Origin: Chiridota heheva
Lineage: Eukaryota; Echinodermata; Holothuroidea; Apodida; Chiridotidae
Assembly: GCA_020152595.1 (NCBI GenBank)
Contig: JAIGNY010001857.1
Location: 548,501-612,500 of the forward strand
Length of the DNA stretch: 64,000 nucleotides
Reading direction: 5' to 3'
Shown: positions 1 to 12,660 of the stretch, in pieces
Layout: every line of letters starts with the position of its first letter
How positions within the stretch are numbered: position 1 is the stretch's first letter
The notes under the pieces: model-generated
Seen by the model: only the letters and a program-made list of their open reading frames with translations
Databases searched by the model: none
What the model was told of the DNA's origin: nothing
Translations under genes and position numbers: made by a program

Positions 1-119
1 ATTGTAAACACCCTAATTCCGCCCATGCATTGCTGAACCAAACTTTATACTCCATACATAGGCCCAGCACAGCATATCTCCATACAAAAGGGTAACAGCA
101 GGTAGGGTCAATTACTTAC

Positions 120-436
120 TTTGCGCTATCACTTCCTGACCTCCTTGAGCGCCTTTTTCTCCTCCTTGCACAGCAAAAATGGCCCTGATACATCCAGGCT
201 TCTTCTCAATGTGTGAGAATTCACTTTCGTTGTCACTGTCAAAGCTTTCTTCAGCTTTGCGTCTATTTTGGGAGCTTCCTTTAATCGAAACGATTCGTTG
301 CCCATTTTTTGACTGAAGCGGAGCCTGCCTCAAGAGTTAAGGCTGAATTGGCTACTTTCATCGACCGTGGTCCAGATGAGGAATCGGCATCATGGCTTCC
401 CACACAGCTCTTAGGATTTTTGAAGCGGAGTTTTTT
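120..436 (-). pseudogene. Exon B, unit 1 (frame-disrupted copy)
   Basis: Same exon as the intact copy at 12,661-12,982, with acceptor TTTTTATAG before 436 and donor GTAAGT after 120. It is 317 bp instead of 322. The five missing bases are each in a mononucleotide run: the A run at the acceptor, the A run in the SASKNPKS codons, the A run before the internal ATG, a GGG run, and the A run in the codons after AIF. The conceptual frame from the preceding exon meets a stop soon after the acceptor. Either the copy is decayed or the runs are miscounted in the assembly. Splice sites remain intact. Confidence 0.6.
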
Positions 437-800
437 CTATAAAAACAAGAAAATAGAGTGGGGAAAACCAAAAATTGTTAGTTAGGCAGTGAAATTCTCA
501 AGAGCTTTAACTTTCTAAAGAGACTTTAATTTGCAAAATTGTTTTGCATCCATAAATAAGGAAAAATTGGATAATGGAAAATTTGCAAAGTAAGGAATGG
601 GGTAAGGTGGGGTGGGATAGGGGATACGAAATAATACAATTATGCCTAATGTTGCATCCAATATCTCCCCCATGGTTTAATTGTTGTTGTTTACATCAAC
701 GTCAGCTTCAAAGGGTGATGTCAGCGAGAAGAAGAGTGGGGGTATTACCTCCTCCTCTCTCATGCCCCAATATAATACGCATAAGCTGTTGTATTCTTAC

Positions 801-1314
801 CATGTCCGTCTGTTTTGCTGACATTTGGTGGCGTTGGGCTGTAGCATTGACCAAAGCTAAGAACCAAAGAGTTGAGCGCACAGGAGTTGTAGATATCTCA
901 CGTCGTATCGATCGCTTCTGGGATAGGCCTGATTGAAGAAGTATCTTATCATTTACCACCTCATCCTCTTTGGAGCAGTGAAGGACCGTTTCTAATCCAT
1001 GTTCGGGGAAAAGACGTATCAAGATGCAAACCATGGTGTTTGTCTTTGTCCAGGAAAGCTCATCGCGCCTTTCCTTGTTGGATGGTCCAACAGAGGCGTC
1101 AATATCTTGGCTTTCCGCACCGCTCTTAGGATTTTCTGAAGCAGAGCTTCGATCAAGGGTTGAGGTTGAACTGGCAGCTGTCATCAGCCATGGTTCAAAA
1201 GAGACATCGACATAATCGCTTTCCACGCCGTTCTTAGATTTTGCTGATGTGGAGCTTGGCTCAAGACTTGAGGTTGAACCGGCAAATTTCACCGACTTTA
1301 TTGAACGGGATTTC
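801..1314 (-). pseudogene. Exon A, unit 1 (514 bp, shifted frame)
   Basis: Homologous to the intact exons A3-A5. Acceptor TTTTGTCACAG precedes 1314 and donor GTAAGA follows 801. Relative to 518 bp it lacks one G (near 1049), two G (near 1004) and one T (near 816). The first two losses sum to three, so a stretch of about 24 codons is read in another frame and the frame then recovers. The third loss moves the donor out of phase with exon B1. No stop interrupts the exon body. All losses are in homopolymers, so this may be an assembly artefact rather than a broken exon. Confidence 0.6.
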
Positions 1315-2212
1315 CTGTGACAAAATATAAAACAATTATAAATATAATTCACTCAAACGCAGGTTTCTAGCCGTTAGATATATTGAGCAGTTTAGTAAAA
1401 CGGAAATCGGTTGGGTCTGTTAGTACAATAAGATTTGAATGCATGGGCGTAGGAAGGGTTTTTTTCTGGAAAGAGGGATGGGGGTGGTTGTGAAAGTTTT
1501 TAACTTCATATCTGGTTACTCTTCCCACCCCCACCGTTCTTTCCACACAAAAAATATAAAAACATAATGTTTTGCTTTCATATCTTTTTAAAGGAACTCA
1601 TGGCAAAATGATAACACTTCGTAGCTAAAATGCTTAATTGGGATCATAAGATATATTGACAGGTACAATACTCAGATATACGCAGGCGCGTTATATACTA
1701 TTTTAACTAGTGGTGTGAATTATAAGATTAACCAACAACCTTAAATAAACATAATCCATATGGAAAAAGAAAATAAGTATTTCACCTTGGCGGAATGCAC
1801 GCTTTTCCACTTTTTTGTAAGTTAAACGAATTGTGAATCTGAAGGAATTTTTGGAAGAATGGCAACAATTTCGGAGAATGGCTGGTAATTTCCGATTAGC
1901 ACCAATCTTTAGTGGGATGGGGTGGGGTGGGGTAAAATACTTTCTTCCCCCCTTCCCCCACCCTCCACACACACACACACACACACTTTTGTGAATGTGG
2001 CGGCTAAGGTTACCAGCGGGGCCCGTATCCTGTCACTATGGTTGAATGCTAGTACGCGTCCACATACCCAAATAAAGCAGATCTCCAAATCTACCGATTT
2101 GAGTATGTGCCGATGTCCATTGAAAAAGTGGCGCCACACACTATTCAAAGGTCAATGGGATTTAACACATCTCAAAAAAAAAGTTCCCACATTTTTCTGG
2201 GACACGTTATTA

Positions 2213-2893
2213 TTACTCAGACCCTTAGGCTCAGACGACCAACGCCCCTAGCCCCAGATACCCTAGGCCCAGACCCCAGAATTTGTACAATACGCGCATT
2301 CAGAACGTGTGAGATTTCCCCAGTTAGGATTTTCTTTAAAATAACAATTCAACAAAATTTCACATGAACTTAAGTTAGCTCCACCCATTTCTGACTATCC
2401 TCATACCCCATATACTGCCTAGTCCCAGATCCCCTAGACTTTATTTTTAAACTAGACTTGATTTTGTATTATTACTCAGGCCTATAGGCTAAGACAACCA
2501 TTACCCCTAGCCCCAGTTCTCCTATGCCCAGACCCCAGAAATCGTACAATTTTTGCATTCAGAACGTGTGAGATTTCCCTAATTATGATTTTCTTTTAAA
2601 TAACAATCCAAATAAAACTTTCACTTGAACTAAAAATTCCACCCGATTCTGACTATCCTCAAGCCCCATACTGTCATAGTCCCAGATCCACCAGAACCAG
2701 ATTATAGAGACCCAGGCCCTTAGGCTCAGGCCCCATATGCCCAGACTCTCTAGGCCAAGACCCCGGGGTCAAGGTCCCCTGCCCAGATTCTCTCTCCCCA
2801 TCCCTAGGCCCAGGTACCCTCGGCCCAAATCACCTCAACCCAGATCTGATCTCCTATGTTCAGGCTCCTAGTAGGCCCAGACTCATAACTCGG
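2213..2893. repeat. Intronic sub-repeats inside each array unit (AGGCCCAGACCCC-rich)
   Basis: The long intron between exon B and the next exon A contains about three diverged subunits of roughly 250-350 bp. Each has a C-rich part built on AGGCCCAGA and CCCTAGGC words followed by an AT-rich part (TGTGAGATTTCCC, then GATTTTCTTTAAAATAACAAT). Starts are near 2,270, 2,535 and 2,885. The same block recurs near 5,350-6,020, 8,510-9,180 and 11,615-12,295 and, diverged, at 37,141-37,670. The array is thus a higher-order repeat with older repeats nested inside its intron. Confidence 0.8.
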
Positions 2894-3257
2894 TGTGTGT
2901 GATCATTCCCAAGCACGATTTTCTTATCTTCTTAGAATAGCGATCAAACAATCTGTGCATATAAACTTGAACGGTGACTTGAACGATTACTTGAGACACA
3001 ATGCGGGTATCTTTAGAAATAATCTTATACGTGCCTACACTAGGCCCTATGTGTATTGGACCATGAATTGGCTTAACAGTTACTTCCCAATATTGTTTGT
3101 GGTGTCCAGGCTTATTCAAGTTTTTATTTTTGTAGCCATTGTAAACACCCCTAATTCCGCCCATGCATTGCTGAACCAAACTTTATACTCCATACATAGG
3201 CCCAGCACAGCATATCTCCATACAAAAGGGTAACAGCAGGTAGGGTCAATTACTTAC

Positions 3258-3578
3258 TTTGCGCTATCACTTCCTGACCTCCTTGAGCGCCTTTTTCTCC
3301 TCCTTGCACAGCAAAAATGGCCCTGATACATCCAGGCTTCTTCTCAATGTGTGAGAATTCACTTTCGTTGTCACTGTCAAAGCTTTCTTCAGCTTTGCGT
3401 CTATTTTGGGAGCTTCCCTTTAATCGAAACGATTCGTTGCCCATTTTTTTGACTGAAGCGGAGCCTGCCTCAAGAGTTAAGGCTGAATTGGCTACTTTCA
3501 TCGACCGTGGTCCAGATGAGGAATCGGCATCATGGCTTCCCCACACCGCTCTTAGGATTTTTGAAGCGGAGTTTTTTT
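3258..3578 (-). pseudogene. Exon B, unit 2 (321 bp, frame lost near the 3' end)
   Basis: Acceptor and donor are as in the other copies. The exon is open from the acceptor almost to the donor. One lost A and one gained G near the 5' end restore each other, so a short stretch of residues is replaced. Later the A run before the Cys-Cys-polybasic segment has five A instead of six, turning the conserved AIFCCARRRKRR segment into an unrelated glycine-rich frame and moving the donor phase by one. The change sits in a homopolymer, so base-calling error is possible. Confidence 0.6.
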
Positions 3579-3944
3579 CTATAAAAACAAGAAAATAGAG
3601 TGGGGAAAACCAAAAATTGTTAGTTAGGCGGTGAAATTCTCAAGAGCTTTAACTTTCTAAAGAGACTTTAATTTGCAAAATTGTTTTGCATCCATAAATA
3701 AGGAAAAATTGGATAATGGAAAATTTGCAAAGTAAGGAATGGGGTAAGGTGGGGTGGGATAGGGGATACGAAATAATACAATTATGCCTAATGTTGCATC
3801 CAATATCTCCCCCATGGTTTAATTGTTGTTGTTTACATCAACGTCAGCTTCAAAGGGTGATGTCAGCGAGAAGAAGAAGAGGGGGGTATTACCTCCTCCT
3901 CTCTCATGCCCCAATATAATACGCATAAGCTGTTGTATTCTTAC

Positions 3945-4460
3945 CATGTCCGTCTGTTTTTGCTGACATTTGGTGGCGTTGGGCTGTAGCATTGACCAAA
4001 GCTAAGAACCAAAGAGTTGAGCGCACAGGAGTTGTAGATATCTCACGTCGTATCGATCGCTTCTGGGATAGGCCTGATTGAAGAAGTATCTTATCATTTA
4101 CCACCTCATCCTCTTTGGAGCAGTGAAGGACCGTTTCTAATCCATGTTCGGGGAAAAGACGTATCAAGATGCAAACCATGGTGTTTGTCTTTGTCCAGGG
4201 AAAGCTCATCGCGCCTTTCCTTGTTGGATGGTCCAACAGAGGCGTCAATATCTTGGCTTTCCGCACCGCTCTTAGGATTTTCTGAAGCAGAGCTTCGATC
4301 AAGGGTTGAGGTTGAACTGGCAGCTGTCATCAGCCATGGTTCAAAAGAGACATCGACATAATCGCTTTCCACGCCGTTCTTAGATTTTGCTGATGTGGAG
4401 CTTGGCTCAAGACTTGAGGTTGAACCGGCAAATTTCACCGACTTTATTGAACGGGATTTC
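3945..4460 (-). pseudogene. Exon A, unit 2 (516 bp, premature stop)
   Basis: Same splice signals as the intact copies. A G run near 4,150-4,155 has four G instead of six. This two-base loss shifts the frame after the residues DTSFP and gives a stop within about 16 codons. Everything upstream of the lesion matches the intact exons: the Ser-rich repeats, the acidic stretch and the K/R-rich stretch. If the G run is under-called, the exon would be 518 bp and fully open. Confidence 0.6.
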
Positions 4461-6392
4461 CTGTGACAAAAATATAAAACAATTATAAATATAATTCACT
4501 CAAACGCAGGTTTCTAGCCGTTAGATATATTGAGCAGTTTAGTAAAACGGAAATCGGTTGGGTCTGTTAGTACAATATGATTTGAATGCATGGGCGTAGG
4601 AAGGGTTTTTCTGGAAAGAGGGATGGGGGTGGTTGTGAAAGTTTTAACTTCATATCTGGTTACTCTTCCCACCCCCACCGTTCTTTCCACAAAAAAAATA
4701 TAAAAACATAATGTTTTGCTTTCATATCTTTTAAAGGAACTCATGGCAAAATGATAACACTTCGTAGCTAAAATGCTTAATTGGGATCATAAGATATATT
4801 GACAGGTACAATACTCAGATATACGCAGGCGCGTTATATACTATTTTAACTAGTGGTGTGAATTATAAGATTAACCAACAACCTTAAATAAACATAATCC
4901 ATATGGAAAAAGAAAATAAGTATTTCACCTTGGCGGAATGCACGCTTTCCCACTTTTTGTAAGTTAAACGAATTGTGAATCTGAAGGAATTTTTGGAAGA
5001 ATGGCAACAATTTCGGAGAATGGCTGGTAATTTCCGATTAGCACCAATCTTTAGTGGGATGGGGGGGTGGGGGTAAAATACTTTCTTCCCCTCCCCACCC
5101 TCCCACACACACACACACACACTTTTGTGAATGTGGCGGCTAAGGTTACCAGCGGGGCCCGCGTATCCTGTCACTATGGTTGAATGCTAGTACGCGTCCA
5201 CATACCCAAATAAAGCAGATCTCCAAATCTACCGATTTGAGTATGTGCCGATGTCCATTGAAAAAGTGGCGCCACACACTATTCAAAGGTCAATGGGATT
5301 TAACACATCTCAAAAAAAAGTTCCCACATTTTTCTGGGACACGTTATTATTACTCAGACCCTTAGGCTCAGACGACCAACGCCCCTAGCCCCAGATACCC
5401 TAGGCCCAGACCCCAGAATTTGTACAATACGCGCATTCAGAACGTGTGAGATTTCCCCAGTTATGATTTTCTTTAAAATAACAATTCAACAAAATGTTCA
5501 CATGAACTTAAGTTAGCTCCACCCATTTCTGACTATCCTCAGACCCCATATACTACCTAGTCCCAGATCCCCTAGACTTTATTTCTAAACTAGACTTGAT
5601 TTTTGTATTATTACTCAGGCCTATAGGCTAAGACAACCATTACCCCTAGCCCCAGTTCTCCTATGCCCAGACCCCAGAAATCGTACAATTTGCATTCAGA
5701 ACGTGTGAGATTTCCCTAATTATGATTTTCTTTTAAATAACAATCCAAATAAAACTTTCACTTGAACTAAAATTCCACCCGATTCTGACTATCCTCAAGC
5801 CCCATACTGTCATAGTCCCAGATCCACACAGAACCAGATTATAGAGACCCAGGCCCTTAGGCTCAGGCCCCATATGCCCAGACTCTCTAGGCCAAGACCC
5901 CGGGGTCAAGGTCCCCGCCCAGATTCCTCTCCCCATCCCTAGGCCCAGGTACCCTCGGCCCAAATCACCTCAACCCAGATCTGATCTCCTATGTTCAGGC
6001 TCCTAGTAGGCCCAGACTCATAACTCGGTGTGTGTGATCATTCCCAAGCACGATTTTCTTATCTTCTTAGAATAGCGATCAAACAATCTGTGCATATAAA
6101 CTTGAACGGTGACTTGAACGATTACTTGAGACACAATGCGGGTATCTTTAGAAATAATCTTATACGTGCCTACACTAGGCCCTATGTGTATTGGACCATG
6201 AATTGGCTTAACAGTTACTTCCCAATATTGTTTGTGGTGTCCAGGCTTATTCAAGTTTTTATTTTTGTAGCCATTGTAAACACCCCTAATTCCGCCCATG
6301 CATTGCTGAACCAAACTTTATACTCCATACATAGGCCCAGCACAGCATATCTCCATACAAAAGGGTAACAGCAGGTAGGGTCAATTACTTAC

Positions 6393-6712
6393 TTTGCGCT
6401 ATCACTTCCTGACCTCCTTGAGCGCCTTTTTCTCCTCCTTGCACAGCAAAAAATGGCCCTGATACATCCAGGCTTCTTCTCAATGTGTGAGAATTCACTT
6501 TCGTTGTCACTGTCAAAGCTTTCTTCAGCTTTGCGTCTATTTTGGGAGCTTCCCTTTAATCGAAACGATTCGTTGCCCATTTTTTTGACTGAAGCGGAGC
6601 CTGCCTCAAGAGTTAAGGCTGAATTGGCTACTTTCATCGACCGTGGTCCAGATGAGGAATCGGCATCATGGCTTCCACACCGCTCTTAGGATTTTTGAAG
6701 CGGAGTTTTTTT
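6393..6712 (-). pseudogene. Exon B, unit 3 (320 bp, 5' frame lesion)
   Basis: This copy keeps an intact second half, from the MKVANSALTLEAGS segment to the polybasic CCARRRKRRSRRS segment and the correct donor phase. The first ~20 codons are disturbed: one A is missing from the AAAAAA run and one G from the GGG run, which together produce a stop (TGA) in the frame entering from exon A3. Both lesions lie in mononucleotide runs. Acceptor TTTTTATAG and donor GTAAGT are intact. Confidence 0.6.
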
Positions 6713-7086
6713 CTATAAAAACAAGAAAATAGAGTGGGGAAAACCAAAAATTGTTAGTTAGGCGGTGAAATTCTCAAGAGCTTTAACTTTCTAAAGAGAC
6801 TTTAATTTGCAAAATTGTTTTGCATCCATAAATAAGGAAAAATTGGATAATGGAAAATTTGCAAAGTAAGGAATGGGGTAAGGTGGGGTGGGATAGGGGA
6901 TACGAAATAATACAATTATGCCTAATGTTGCATCCAATATCTCCCCCATGGTTTAATTGTTCTTGTTTACATCAACGTCAGCTTCAAAGGGTGATGTCAG
7001 CGAGAAGAAGAGTGGGGGGGGGGGGGGGTATTACCTCCTCCTCTCTCATGCCCCAATATAATACGCATAAGCTGTTGTATTCTTAC

Positions 7087-7604
7087 CATGTCCGTCTGTT
7101 TTTGCTGACATTTGGTGGCGTTGGGCTGTAGCATTGACCAAAGCTAAGAACCAAAGAGTTGAGCGCACAGGAGTTGTAGATATCTCACGTCGTATCGATC
7201 GCTTCTGGGATAGGCCTGATTGAAGAAGTATCTTATCATTTACCACCTCATCCTCTTTGGAGCAGTGAAGGACCGTTTCTAATCCATGTTCGGGGGGAAA
7301 AGACGTATCAAGATGCAAACCATGGTGTTTGTCTTTGTCCAGGGAAAGCTCATCGCGCCTTTCCTTGTTGGATGGTCCAACAGAGGCGTCAATATCTTGG
7401 CTTTCCGCACCGCTCTTAGGATTTTCTGAAGCAGAGCTTCGATCAAGGGTTGAGGTTGAACTGGCAGCTGTCATCAGCCATGGTTCAAAAGAGACATCGA
7501 CATAATCGCTTTCCACGCCGTTCTTAGATTTTGCTGATGTGGAGCTTGGCTCAAGACTTGAGGTTGAACCGGCAAATTTCACCGACTTTATTGAACGGGA
7601 TTTC
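7087..7604 (-). CDS. Exon A, unit 3 (intact, 518 bp) of the array gene
   Basis: Internal coding exon on the minus strand. The acceptor is a T-rich tract ending GTCACAG and the donor is CATG|GTAAGA. It carries one base completing a codon from the previous exon, 172 full codons, and one base of the next codon. The product is rich in Ser and charged residues and probably disordered. Two related ~32-residue blocks (around LEPSSTSAKSKNGVES and LDRSSASENPKSGAES) are followed by a charged stretch (ERRDELSLDKDKHH) and a short hydrophobic patch (STLWFLALVNATA). No known domain is recognised and no function can be assigned. Differs from A5 by about seven substitutions, roughly five of them amino-acid changing. 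Confidence 0.65.
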
Positions 7605-9551
7605 CTGTGACAAAAATATAAAACAATTATAAATATAATTCACTCAAACGCAGGTTTCTAGCCGTTAGATATATTGAGCAGTTTAGTAAAACGGAAATCG
7701 GTTGGGTCTGTTAGTACAATAAGATTTGAATGCATGGGCGTAGGAAGGGTTTTTTTCTGGAAAGAGGGATGGGGGTGGTTGTGAAAGTTTTTAACTTCAT
7801 ATCTGGTTACTCTTCCCACCCCCACCGTTCTTTCCACACACAAAAAATATAAAAACATAATGTTTTGCTTTCATATCTTTTTAAAGGAACTCATGGCAAA
7901 ATGATAACACTTCGTAGCTAAAATGCTTAATTGGGATCATAAGATATATTGACAGGTACAATACTCAGATATACGCAGGCGCGTTATATACTATTTTAAC
8001 TAGTGGTGTGAATTATAAGATTAACCAACAACCTTAAATAAACATAATCCATATGGAAAAAGAAAATAAGTATTTCACCTTGGCGGAATGCACGCTTTTC
8101 CACTTTTTTGTAAGTTAAACGAATTGTGAATCTGAAGGAATTTTTGGAAGAATGGCAACAATTTCGGAGAATGGCTGGTAATTTCCGATTAGCACCAATC
8201 TTTAGTGGGATGGGGTGGGGTGGGGGTAAAATACTTTCTTCCCCCCTCCCCCCACCCTCCACACACACACACACACACACTTTTGTGAATGTGGCGGCTA
8301 AGGTTACCAGCGGGGCCCGCGTATCCTGTCACTATGGTTGAATGCTAGTACGCGTCCACATACCCAAATAAAGCAGATCTCCAAATCTACCGATTTGAGT
8401 ATGTGCCGATGTCCATTGAAAAAGTGGCGCCACACACTATTCAAAGGTCAATGGGATTTAACACATCTCAAAAAAAAAGTTCCCACATTTTTCTGGGACA
8501 CGTTATTATTACTCAGACCCTTAGGCTCAGACGACCAACGCCCCTAGCCCCAGATACCCTAGGCCCAGACCCCAGAATTTGTACAATACGCGCATTCAGA
8601 ACGTGTGAGATTTCCCCAGTTAGGATTTTCTTTAAAATAACAATTCAACAAAATTTTCACATGAACTTAAGTTAGCTCCACCCATTTCTGACTATCCTCA
8701 GACCCCATATACTGCCTAGTCCCAGATCCCCTAGACTTTATTTTTAAACTAGACTTGATTTTTGTATTATTACTCAGGCCTATAGGCTAAGACAACCATT
8801 ACCCCTAGCCCCAGTTCTCCTATGCCCAGACCCCAGAAATCGTACAATTTGCGCATTCAGAACGTGTGAGATTTCCCTAATTATGATTTTCTTTTAAATA
8901 ACAATCCAAATAAAACTTTCACTTGAACTAAAATTCCACCCGATTCTGACTATCCTCAAGCCCCATACTGTCATAGTCCCAGATCCACCAGAACCAGATT
9001 ATAGAGACCCAGGCCCTTAGGCTCAGGCCCCATATGCCCAGACTCTCTAGGCCAAGACCCCGGGGTCAAGGTCCCCGCCCAGATCCCTCTCCCCATCCCT
9101 AGGCCCAGGTACCCTCGGCCCAAATCACCTCAACCCAGATCTGATCTCCTATGTTCAGGCTCCTAGTAGGCCCAGACTCATAACTCGGTGTGTGTGATCA
9201 TTCCCAAGCACGATTTTCTTTCTTCTTAGAATAGCGATCAAACAATCTGTGCATATAAACTTGAACGGTGACTTGAACGATTACTTGAGACACAATGCGG
9301 GTATCTTTAGAAATAATCTTATACGTGCCTACACTAGGCCCTATGTGTATTGGACCATGAATTGGCTTAACAGTTACTTCCCAATATTGTTTGTGGTGTC
9401 CAGGCTTATTCAAGTTTTTATTTTTGTAGCCATTGTAAACACCCCTAATTCCGCCCATGCATTGCTGAACCAAACTTTATACTCCATACATAGGCCCAGC
9501 ACAGCATATCTCCATACAAAAGGGTAACAGCAGGTAGGGTCAATTACTTAC

Positions 9552-9870
9552 TTTGCGCTATCACTTCCTGACCTCCTTGAGCGCCTTTTTCTCCTCCATG
9601 CACAGCAAAAATGGCCCTGATACATCCAGGCTTCTTCTCAATGTGTGAGAATTCACTTTCGTTGTCACTGTCAAAGCTTTCTTCAGCTTTGCGTCTATTT
9701 TGGGAGCTTCCTTTAATCGAAACGATTCGTTGCCCATTTTTTGACTGAAGCGGAGCCTGCCTCAAGAGTTAAGGCTGAATTGGCTACTTTCATCGACCGT
9801 GGTCCAGATGAGGAATCGGCATCATGGCTTCCCACACAGCTCTTAGGATTTTTTGAAGCGGAGTTTTTTT
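9552..9870 (-). pseudogene. Exon B, unit 4 (319 bp, three single-base losses)
   Basis: The 5' third is intact and reads in frame from exon A4 (EKNSASKNPKSCVGSHDAD). Then one A is missing from the run before the internal ATG, one G from a GGG run, and one A from the run before the Cys-Cys segment. The frame entering from A4 stops shortly after the first loss. The three losses sum to three bases, so the donor is back in the expected phase. Splice signals are unchanged. All lesions are in homopolymers. Confidence 0.6.
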
Positions 9871-10232
9871 CTATAAAAACAAGAAAATAGAGTGGGGAAA
9901 ACCAAAAATTGTTAGTTAGGCGGTGAAATTCTCAAGAGCTTTAACTTTCTAAAGAGACTTTAATTTGCAAAATTGTTTTGCATCCATAAATAAGGAAAAA
10001 TTGGATAATGGAAAATTTGCAAAGTAAGGAATGGGGTAAGGTGGGGTGGGATAGGGGATACGAAATAATACAATTATGCCTAATGTTGCATCCAATATCT
10101 CCCCCATGGTTTAATTGTTCTTGTTTACATCAACGTCAGCTTCAAAGGGTGATGTCAGCGAGAAGAAGAGGGGGTGTTACCTCCTCCTCTCTCATGCCCC
10201 AATATAATACGCATAAGCTGTTGTATTCTTAC

Positions 10233-10750
10233 CATGTCCGTCTGTTTTTGCTAACATTTGGTGGCGTTGGGCTGTAGCATTGACCAAAGCTAAGAACCAA
10301 AGAGTTGATCGCACCGGAGTTGGAGATATCTCACGTCGCATCGATCGCTTCTGGGATAGGCCTGATTGAAGAAGTATCTTATCATTTACCACCTCATCCT
10401 CTTTGGAGCAGCGAAGGACCGTTTCTAATCCATGTTCGGGGGGAAAGGACGTATCAAGATGCAAACCATGATGTTTGTCTTTGTCCAGGGAAAGCTCATC
10501 GCGTCTTTTCTTGTTGGATGGTCCAACAGAGGCGTCATTATCTTGGCTTTCCGCACCGCTCTTAGGATTTTCTGAAGCAGAGCTTCGATCAAGGGTTGAG
10601 GTTGAACTGGCAGCTGTCATCAGCCATGGTTCAAAAGAGACATCGACATAATCGCTTTCCACGCCGTTCTTAGATTTTGCTGATGTGGAGCTTGGCTCAA
10701 GACTTGAGGTTGAACCGGCAAATTTCACCGACTTTATTGAACGGGATTTC
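10233..10750 (-). CDS. Exon A, unit 4 (intact, 518 bp) of the array gene
   Basis: Full-length open copy of exon A with the same acceptor, donor and phases as A3 and A5. It shares most of its changes relative to A3 with A5 (for example KKRRDEL instead of KERRDEL, SMRREISPTPV instead of SIRREISTTPV), so units 4 and 5 are closest relatives in this exon. Private changes include QDNDAS for QDIDAS and QMLAK for QMSAK. The intron to exon B4 is 362 bp and ends in a good polypyrimidine tract. Function unknown; it contributes 172 full codons to the 280-residue module. Confidence 0.65.
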
Positions 10751-12660
10751 CTGTGACAAAAATATAAAACAATTATAAATATAATTCACTCAAACGCAGG
10801 TTTCTAGCCGTTAGATATATTGAGCAGTTTAGTAAAACGGAAATCGGTTGGGTCTGTTAGTACAATATGATTTGAATGCATGGGCGTAGGAAGGGTTTTT
10901 TTCTGGAAAGAGGGATGGGGGTGGTTGTGAAAGTTTTAAACTTCATATCTGGTTACTCTTCCCACCCCCACCGTTCTTTCCAAAAAAAAAAAATATATAA
11001 AAACATAATGTTTTGCTTTCATATCTTTTTAAAGGAACTCATGGCAAAATGATAACACTTCGTAGCTAAAATGCTTAATTGGGATCATAAGATATATTGA
11101 CAGGTACAATACTCAGATATACGCAGGCGCGTTATATACTATTTTAACTAGTGGTGTGAATTATAAGATTAACCAACAACCTTAAATAAACATAATCCAT
11201 ATGGAAAAAGAAAATAAGTATTTCACCTTGGCGGAATGCACGCTTTCCCACTTTTTGTAAGTTTTTTGAATCTGAAGGAATTTTTGGAAGAATGGAACGG
11301 AGAATGGCTGGTACGATTAGCACCAATCTTTGTGGGATGGGGTGGGGTGGGGTAAAATACTTTCTTCCCCCTCCCCACCCTCACACACACACACACACAC
11401 ACACACACTTTTTGTGAATGTGGCGGCTAATTACCAGCGGGGCCGCGTATCCTGTCAATGGTTGAATGCTAGGCGTCCACATACCCACAGCTCTCCAAAT
11501 CTCGATTTGAAGATGTCCATTGAAAAAGTGGCGCCACACACTATTCAAAGGTCAATGGGATTTAACACATCTCAAAAAAAAAAAGTTCCCACATTTTTCT
11601 GGGACACGTTATTATTACTCAGACCCTTAGGCTCAGACGACCAACGCCCTAGCCCCAGATACCCTAGGCCCAGACCCCAGAATTTGTACAATACGCGCAT
11701 TCAGAACGTGTGAGATTTCCCCAGTTATGATTTTCTTTAAAATAACAATTCAACAAAATGTTCACATGAACTTAAGTTAGCTCCACCCATTTCTGACTAT
11801 CCTCAGACCCCATATACTACCTAGTCCCAGATCCCCTAGACTTTATTTCTAAACTAGACTTGATTTTTGTATTATTACTCAGGCCTATAGGCTAAGACAA
11901 CCATTACCCCTAGCCCCAGTTCTCCTATGCCCAGACCCCAGAAATCGTACAATTTGCGCATTCAGAACGTGTGAGATTTCCCTAATTATGATTTTCTTTT
12001 AAATAACAATCCAAATAAAACTTTCACTTGAACTAAAATTCCACCCGATTCTGACTATCCTCAAGCCCCATACTGTCATAGTCCCAGATCCACCAGAACC
12101 AGATTATAGAGACCCAGGCCCTTAGGCTCAGGCCCCATATGCCCAGACTCTCTAGGCCAAGACCCCGGGGTCAAGGTCCCCCGCCCAGATCCCTCTCCCC
12201 CATCCCTAGGCCCAGGTACCCTCGGCCCAAATCACCTCAACCCAGATCTGATCTCCTATGTTCAGGCTCCCTAGTAGGCCCAGACTCATAACTCGGTGTG
12301 TGTGATCATTCCCAAGCACGATTTTCTTATCTTCTTAGAATAGCGATCAAACAATCTGTGCATATAAACTTGAACGGTGACTTGAACGATTACTTGAGAC
12401 ACAATGCGGGTATCTTTAGAAATAATCTTATACGTGCCTACACTAGGCCCTATGTGTATTGGACCATGAATTGGCTTAACAGTTACTTCCCAATATTGTT
12501 TGTGGTGTCCAGGCTTATTCAAGTTTTTATTTTTGTAGCCATTGTAAACACCCCTAATTCCGCCCATGCATTGCTGAACCAAACTTTATACTCCATACAT
12601 AGGCCCAGCACAGCATATCTCCATACAAAAGGGTAACAGCAGGTAGGGTCAATTACTTAC

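Noticed and set aside
574-936. Plus-strand frame starting in the A-to-B intron of each unit
   Set aside because: Covers intron and the antisense of exon A; the frame changes length with the G run in each unit and has no independent support.
2883-3179. 98-residue minus-strand frame repeated in array units
   Set aside because: Overlaps the frame above on the other strand, lies after the exon B donor, and is not preserved at 37.6-38.2 kb.
2895-3233. 112-residue plus-strand frame repeated in most array units
   Set aside because: It lies in the intron between exon B and the next exon A, is conserved only because the whole unit is duplicated, and the diverged copy near 38,050 has an in-frame stop (GTGTAA).
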